This document shows, piece after piece, positions 9,401 to 13,187 of a stretch of 13,187 nt of DNA (positions are counted from its first letter, which is position 1; each line of letters starts with the position of its first letter). A program made the position numbers and the translations under genes. The DNA lies in assembly GCA_036939755.1 (NCBI GenBank), contig JALLAZ010000661.1, forward strand, positions 1-13,187, in the 5' to 3' direction. The stretch is from Stephanodiscus triporus (lineage: Eukaryota; Bacillariophyta; Thalassiosirophyceae; Thalassiosirales; Thalassiosiraceae). The notes beneath the pieces are model-generated. The model did no database searches. It was not told where the DNA came from and saw only the letters and a list, made by a program, of their open reading frames with translations.

Positions 9401-11835
9401 ATACATCCAATGCCGCAGAATCGGCCTGTGAAAAAAAAGCATTTGAGAAGTTTTGGTGGGCACGTGAAGCAAAGGGAAACACGAAGAGCGATAGCAAAAC
9501 ATGTAAACCAACTGTATGAATACGTACCTCCATGACAATTAATGCCAGAATGGTGCTTATGTCGAGGTCAATGTTCAACATCTGTAGAAGAGGCAGCGAA
9601 CATCAAAAGATGGTGAGAGAGCACGTAACAAAAAATACGACTGGATGGAATGACGAAAAGGATGAGTCTCACCTCAAGTGCTACATCAGAAGTTGGCACG
9701 TAGCCCGCAAAAGCAGTATTCTCGGGAGAAGGAATAGTGCAATTCGGCCAAAGAGAATTGATAGCAACATGTAACCCAACTGTATGGGACATAGGATGAA
9801 ATGTAACAATACTTGAGAAGTGAAAGCTTGATTTTATCGAAGGTAGAAGGAATACTCACCCATATCACACGTTATTCCGAGGCATTTGTACTTGTCCTGT
9901 AGTTTACCAAAGTGGTTTGAGAAAGTGTCGTAGTTTAGAGCCACAGAATTCACGGTGCCACTTATCAAATCAGTAAATAGCTCATCGTATGTGGCCTTGT
10001 CACAGATGGATATGAACGGGAGAACAGCGAGCGCGTATAGCGCCATGTGATTTCTCGTATCTGTTGTTGCCTCCTCGTTAGTCATACCGGACTGCACGAT
10101 GAGCACAAAACATAAAATTATTTTGAGTGAAAACTATGCATTTCATCAAGAACAAGCGGAAACTTGATCAAAGTCTTGGTGGGCATACACCTACCTCTAT
10201 AGCAAGATGGTTGATGAAGTGCTGTACCAAGGGAACCATCAAAAACCGCGTAATATCATCGACCACGTGCATCATTTCGATCCCTTTCATTATATAATCT
10301 TCCTCCGAATCAAATGCTTTGCAATCTGAGAAACTCGTCTGAAGTTGAGTTAACCTGGAGTTAACCTCATCGTTCACTGAGCTTTTTTGCTCGACGAACT
10401 TCATCCCCGCCCTCTTGGCCCATGCATACAAACCACCTCCTTCGGGCGTATCCGCGTCCTGCGCGGAACCGAACCATAAGGCAGCGGCAATGTCGACGGG
10501 ATTGAAATCCATATCCAACTCGTCCGTCATCAACTTGCCCAACCCACCGCGACAAAGTTGAGCCGCCCTATACAATTCCGTAATCATCGCCATCCACATG
10601 TTCGTGACTTGGATGGTCTCGGCTGTGAACGTAGCGTCGAACCCCGACGGTTTGTTGAACTCGTCTATGACGATCGTATCTCCGTAGTGGAAAATATCAT
10701 CAGAATCGAATAATTTATTGCTGTATCCATCGGGGTCGCTGCTACCGAGTTCACTGCGCCATAATCCATACATGTATATGACGAAAAGTGGATTAGTCCT
10801 GAGAATGTAATCCTTTGGGGCACCCACACTTAGGCATTGGAGAGAAACCCCATCATATCCAACATCAGTATAGGCAGAGAGACCATCTGATAAGTCCGTT
10901 AAATTTGCAATCAACTCAAGTGTTTCTGTCATTTTGATACTGCGAGGGTTGAAGTGAAAGACGAGATTACGGATTGAGAAAGTTGTTTTTGTGCCTTGCA
11001 ACATCGGCCTCGATGCGCAGTGAAAAAGTCAAGGGCAATTAAGGTGGCGATGGGACGTCAAGCAAAGTGACCTACATGTGATCAACATCCGAATTGGGTT
11101 GGTATAGCCCGCCGAAGAGTGCCTGAGGAGGATCATCCATCAGAGTTTTACCGGGGAGGCCACCGTCCCACGCGGACCCGCAGGAGACTGGTGGAACATC
11201 AACACCCCCCACGATCATCGTTGGATTGAAAGTGCCATCCGGTGGAGTGGGACTCGGCATATCCAACTCACCCGCGACGTTGGGACTCGTCGTTATCCCG
11301 CTGGCAACGTTGGGACTCTGCGACATCTCGCACAAGACTTTCATGGTCAACAATTCGCAATCGATCCCAGAGACTACCACGAACTTCGCCAACGCTTCGA
11401 ACACCGCTCCCACTCCATCCACGAGAGGTTGGGCTTCCGTTCCGAAGCTGCCTATATTCCTCTCAATTACTTCAGCCTCCTCAGGGCTACGGGCCTGGAT
11501 CAGCGGCACCAAAACTATCGCGGTGCCATCTGGGCGGTTTGTCGTGGTTGTTTTTAAGCCGAAATTTGCGGAAATATTGTCATAAGTGAAAATAGGATCG
11601 TGGAAGGTGGAATTACGATCGATTGACAAAATGCCAAAGCATGCAACAACTCACAGCCCTTCGCCAAATAATCCCCTCTCGTCGCATCGTCCGAAAGTTG
11701 GTTCGCGTAGTAGGCGATGGCGTCGACCAATGCCGTGAGTATCAATGCTTGAATGGGATCAATCACGCCCTCCACATCCCCGCAGACGTCCTCCGCCGTC
11801 TCCTCCACGCCCGTCAAAAAGTCCTTCCCCCCCAC
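3403..11835 (-). CDS. Tandem FEA1-like (phytotransferrin-family) iron-binding lobe array, GPI-tailed; 5' end missing
   Basis: Seen: 16 exons join in one open frame of 2,338 codons plus TAG. Exons, 5' to 3': 11835-11655, 11529-11076, 10939-10195, 10091-9860, 9779-9673, 9581-9528, 9425-8078, 7956-7898, 7820-7562, 7486-7173, 7096-5920, 5826-4963, 4879-4726, 4627-4429, 4350-3979, 3900-3403. All 15 introns are GT-AG, 75-136 bases. The product holds one half and six full repeats of roughly 330 residues. Recurring motifs are IY-x-x-G-[RH]-N, YADT, W-M-x-x-x-H, GSxEG...LLY-x-L, a VPLxQ helix and a closing Cys segment. The C-terminus (SPTNSFVALLIAGIFLV) resembles a GPI-anchor signal with no cytoplasmic tail. 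Known: FEA1 of Chlamydomonas and the diatom phytotransferrin ISIP2a are cell-surface or periplasmic ferric-iron-capture proteins. Inference: a multivalent surface iron binder. Odd: no start Met or signal peptide; a TGA lies immediately upstream. Whether the gene is functional is uncertain. Confidence 0.85.
3500..4789 (-). repeat. FEA-like unit 7 (type A), C-terminal lobe
   Basis: Opens LIDIDIRKIEIFLENG across the phase-2 intron 4628-4725. It has DDDYYADTMI, IAYYMGSLEGINDGGS (GSLEG at 4135-4149), LANRMCVHFGTC, IVPLIQGVLF, ALAQSILPVI and a closing GMDC. A short acidic/serine stalk and the hydrophobic tail follow. Confidence 0.8.
4790..6014 (-). repeat. FEA-like unit 6 (type B)
   Basis: Contains RIYNDGRN split by the phase-1 intron 5827-5919, then TTVYADTLI, TIWMQVAHSL and AAAYWMGDNQD in place of GSxEG. 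It continues with LLYALTEFIADEF, which lacks the Cys pair, MAVPLLRCLLYHL, ATAVLPL and CLGLTCDLVG across intron 4880-4962. Confidence 0.78.
6015..6169 (-). other. Asp/Pro-rich linker between FEA units 5 and 6
   Basis: Encodes a highly acidic stretch: DVDGDAATD, then repeated Asp-Thr-Pro, PPDVINPDD and PTPIP. It looks disordered and separates two two-lobe modules. The Asp spacing faintly recalls calcium-binding loops, but no full EF-hand is present. Confidence 0.7.
6170..7172 (-). repeat. FEA-like unit 5 (type A)
   Basis: Contains RIYIEGHN, YNDYYGADF, the loop AVALLIGSVEGQGSGG (GSVEG at 6647-6661), KRNCNHFHDC, VPLTQSLLYF and a terminal DIDC near 6175-6189. It lies almost entirely in one exon, 5920-7096. 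Confidence 0.8.
7173..8465 (-). repeat. FEA-like unit 4 (type B), with a deleted loop
   Basis: Begins LFNGEYVPTVDV. It has the matching helix IWMWIVHKLNSMVDEC across intron 7957-8077, then EAAALWEGGQLYALAEEL. The GSxEG loop is missing altogether, and the shortened site lies at the intron 7821-7897 junction. It closes with CLGLSCDDVG (about 7288-7313), then the short linker AGYLPENAT into unit 5. Confidence 0.75.
8535..9714 (-). repeat. FEA-like unit 3 (type A), best-conserved lobe
   Basis: Opens with AGYVPTSDVALE and a small 54-base exon (9528-9581), then FHNGRN. AVAAFVGSNEGEDSGGS (GSNEG at 9024-9038) is followed by LLFQLAQELCTQYDSC, then the terminal KGIDC near 8556-8567. Most of the lobe sits in the single large exon 8078-9425. 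Confidence 0.8.
9426..9527 (-). repeat. Intron 6 resembling a decayed copy of exon 9673-9779
   Basis: On the minus strand, just inside the donor, the intron reads CATACAGTTGGTTTACATG, then TTTTGCTATC. The acceptor and exon start near 9780 read CATACAGTTGGGTTACATG, then TTGCTATC. Further on, CACGTGCCcacca-AACTTCT parallels CTACGTGCCAACTTCT of that exon. This suggests a local duplication; the alignment is by eye. Confidence 0.5.
9715..11090 (-). repeat. FEA-like unit 2 (type B)
   Basis: Starts after the phase-2 intron 10940-11075. It contains HYGDTI (cf. YADT), NMWMAMITELYRAA, and AALWFGSAQD in place of the GSxEG loop. The RC...C pair of type A lobes is absent (RAGMKFVEQ). It then has MVPLVQHFINHLA, LAVLPF and CLGITCD (about 9862-9885), the type B closing motif. 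Confidence 0.75.
11076..11315 (-). other. Proline/threonine-rich linker between FEA units 1 and 2
   Basis: Low-complexity coding stretch with two near-copies of a short SPNVA-type motif, then TPPDG and VPP motifs, ending LFGGLYQPNSDVDH. Unit 4 opens similarly with LFNGEYVPTVDV, so this marks the boundary between two-lobe modules. Confidence 0.7.
11316..11835 (-). repeat. FEA-like unit 1 (type A), C-terminal half only
   Basis: Begins GGKDFLTGVEET, which fits the middle of an FEA lobe, then a helix with PIQALI and, across the intron 11530-11654, GTAIVLVPLIQA. It closes with SGIDC near 11357-11368, the type A ending. The N-terminal half survives only as the relic upstream. Confidence 0.75.
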
Positions 11836-11993
11836 TCATTTGTTTACAAGCCTTCCCTTGATAATCAAATCATTCGTATCGGAATAACCGGTCCCCTCGC
11901 ATCCGGTGCAGGCGAGGTCAAAGATAAGGAAGCCTTTAATCGTTGTCGACATAGCTCCCGCCATTATCAGTGCCACTCAATTAAAGCCTCGTG
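11836..11993 (-). pseudogene. Broken relic of the N-terminal half of FEA unit 1
   Basis: Two pieces match the FEA mid-lobe in different frames. Around 11977-11936 the frame reads SGTDNGGSYVDND and then stops; it resembles EGINDGGSY of unit 7. Shifted by one base, 11952-11839 reads GFLIFDLAC, then SDTNDLIIKGRLVNK, matching the LLFxLA and VNK segments of FEA lobes. A TGA at 11836-11838 then separates it from the open array. Just upstream, HEALI (about 11993-11979) may be what remains of the DEAVAL-type segment. This could be true decay or uncorrected base errors. Confidence 0.6.
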
Positions 11994-12136
11994 GCCAGTC
12001 GAGTCAGCAAACCGTCCACGTCAAACAATGAATCTTGAGATGAGTCGATGTATTGGCGTATGGAACTGTTATTCTGAAGCGGAGATGTAGAAAAATGTGT
12101 GTTTTCTAAAACTTCAAAGGCGGTTTGGCTGATCCT
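11994..12136. other. Spacer between Vps41 stop and FEA relic; no gene seen
   Basis: About 140 bases separate the stop of the Vps41-like frame from the first recognisable FEA relic. I see no signal-peptide exon, no convincing start codon and no TATA-like promoter on the minus strand. The first part of an FEA lobe (about 150 residues) and its leader cannot fit here. Confidence 0.5.
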
Positions 12137-13187
12137 TCAATGCAAATCTTTCTCAACCTGTTGAATGAAGGGATCAACTAGTGAGGCGCCAGATGATGAA
12201 TGCCATTGTACTCCCCACCGATGGTTTTGACCACAATAGCGGTGCAACTGCACTCGTTTTTGAAGGGTAGACGTAGTTCCCCAAGATCTCATTGTCTCTA
12301 AAAATAAATCAGCCATCTTCTTGCCAACGATTTTGTCTTCGCCGCGCTGAGGCTCATCATCGCTTATAATATTTCCCTGCCCTTTGTTATTAAGGATGAC
12401 ATCTTCCAGCATTGTCTCAAGACACATTTCAAAGACACATGCAGGCAGCTCAGGATCTCTCACAGGTATCTTTTCACGAATAACAAAAAGACCTCCTGGG
12501 ATTCTACTGAACATAAATATCCATCTCTGCCACATCCTTGAATCGCCACCGAGAAGTATTGGTAATGATTCTGCGGCAATTTTCAACCGAGAAAGAGAGA
12601 GAGGTCTGGCTTTTCCTCTAGAACCAAAGCGAAGTAGAGCGATGAAAAAATCATCACTAAGTTCGTCTACTTCATGCCGTCTTACGTCTCGTCTCAGAGA
12701 AAGTGCCTGTCGCAGAGCAAGAGCCGGTTTTCCGAGTGAGCGAGTGTACGATATGGCATCATCCACATCCCTAGTCAGCACAAGACATGCATCGTAGCTG
12801 TATATCACAGTCATTATGGGCGGTGAAGACCTCGTAGGGAGATCAGATGAACCTGGACAAATATCACCAACATGATATACTCTCGTGAAAGACATGTCAA
12901 TCTCCTCGTCATCATCATATTCGCTCCACTCAGCTGGGTTTTCATCTTTCATCACCCCATCACCGTGCTTGGATCCAGACGGCATCGAGGATTCGTTGTT
13001 TTTATCTGATAATTGAGACGGGCGTACGACCACTCTGCCCATGGCGGAAGACGTGATTTTCACAGATAACGCAGTAGAAGTTGAAGCGGCGTCGCGAGGG
13101 AGAGACCCCATAATCCTGGCATATTTGAGTGGTATGTTGGTGCCATCAATAAACTTGTAGTCGAATAGAGTCAGCCCAGGTGATGAC
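12137..13187 (-). CDS. Vps41-like HOPS complex subunit, C-terminal part (5' partial, short C-terminus)
   Basis: Seen: an uninterrupted frame of 349 residues runs to the window edge; the Met at 13111 is not the start, because the 25 codons upstream are open. A disordered acidic stretch (EYDDDEEIDM) is followed by LTRDVDDAISYTRSLGKPAL, corresponding to the start of the Vps41 helical repeat region. DDFFIALLRFG, ESLPILLGGDSRMWQRWIF, then IPVRDPELPACVFEMCLE match the block in Vps41 where a layer of helices precedes the conserved IPxxDPxLxxxVYEM motif. Known: Vps41 has an N-terminal WD40 propeller, a clathrin-heavy-chain-like repeat and usually a C-terminal RING, and works in HOPS for fusion at late endosome/vacuole. 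Odd: the frame ends VEKDLH shortly after the conserved block, with no remaining repeats or RING, so the C-terminus is truncated or continues by an exon I cannot find. Confidence 0.72.
   Translation of the reverse strand, partial: SSPGLTLFDYKFIDGTNIPLKYARIMGSLPRDAASTSTALSVKITSSAMGRVVVRPSQLSDKNNESSMPSGSKHGDGVMKDENPAEWSEYDDDEEIDMSFTRVYHVGDICPGSSDLPTRSSPPIMTVIYSYDACLVLTRDVDDAISYTRSLGKPALALRQALSLRRDVRRHEVDELSDDFFIALLRFGSRGKARPLSLSRLKIAAESLPILLGGDSRMWQRWIFMFSRIPGGLFVIREKIPVRDPELPACVFEMCLETMLEDVILNNKGQGNIISDDEPQRGEDKIVGKKMADLFLETMRSWGTTSTLQKRVQLHRYCGQNHRWGVQWHSSSGASLVDPFIQQVEKDLH

Noticed and set aside
8278..9519. Several plus-strand frames of 70-100 codons opposite the large FEA exon
   Set aside because: They are antisense shadows of a well-supported exon with family motifs and show no similarity that I recognise.
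3403..11835. Several separate small FEA genes rather than one
   Set aside because: Between units there are no starts with signal peptides, no stops and no intergenic gaps; every junction is an in-phase GT-AG intron or continuous exon.
11839..11952. CTGCEGTG in the short minus-strand frame matches the CxxCxGxG zinc motif of DnaJ-type proteins
   Set aside because: Only one copy occurs, no second Cys pair or J domain is nearby, and the surrounding residues (LIFDLA, LVNK, then KDFLTG) fit an FEA lobe better.
11623..12090. Plus-strand open frame of 155 codons between the FEA and Vps41 genes
   Set aside because: It lies opposite the FEA unit 1 exon and relic, has no recognisable domain, and its composition is that of a shadow frame.

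Overview
The window looks like nuclear DNA of a photosynthetic stramenopile, most likely a diatom. The genes are split by short GT-AG introns (75-222 bases), they are closely packed, they use the standard genetic code, and one belongs to the FEA1/phytotransferrin iron-acquisition family of algae. The diatom assignment is inference. There are no bacterial operons, tRNAs, rRNAs, CRISPR arrays or transposons that I can recognise.

Region 1-3324 (+): a nearly complete six-exon gene for a CASP-type golgin, a tail-anchored Golgi coiled-coil protein. The first two bases (TG) may be the end of its ATG. Its first exons are very GC-rich and carry serine and threonine homopolymers. The GC content falls towards the 3' end.

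Region 3403-11835 (-): one long gene whose frame I could join through 16 exons and 15 introns, all GT-AG and all in phase, giving 2,338 codons plus a stop. It encodes a tandem array of FEA1-like (low-iron-inducible, ferric-iron-binding) lobes: one half lobe followed by six full lobes, ending in a short hydrophobic tail that looks like a GPI-anchor signal. The lobes alternate between two types. Type A (units 1, 3, 5, 7) carries the GSxEG loop where that part is intact, and a terminal G-[IM]-D-C or similar DC. Type B (units 2, 4, 6) has lost that loop and ends in C-L-G-x-x-C-D. The array therefore reads as a repeated two-lobe (B-A) module. The CASP and FEA genes converge, with only 78 bases between their stop codons.

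Region 11836-12136: the 5' half of the first FEA lobe is present only as a broken relic (frameshift plus an in-frame TGA). No start codon or signal peptide for the array was found, so the gene is either 5'-truncated or disrupted by an assembly error.

Region 12137-13187 (-): the C-terminal part of a Vps41-like HOPS subunit, open to the right edge. It stops earlier than the family normally does. A truncated Vps41 lying directly against a truncated FEA gene suggests a deletion or rearrangement point near 12,000-12,140.

The three genes have no obvious shared pathway beyond the endomembrane/cell-surface system: Golgi tethering, cell-surface iron capture and late-endosome/vacuole fusion.
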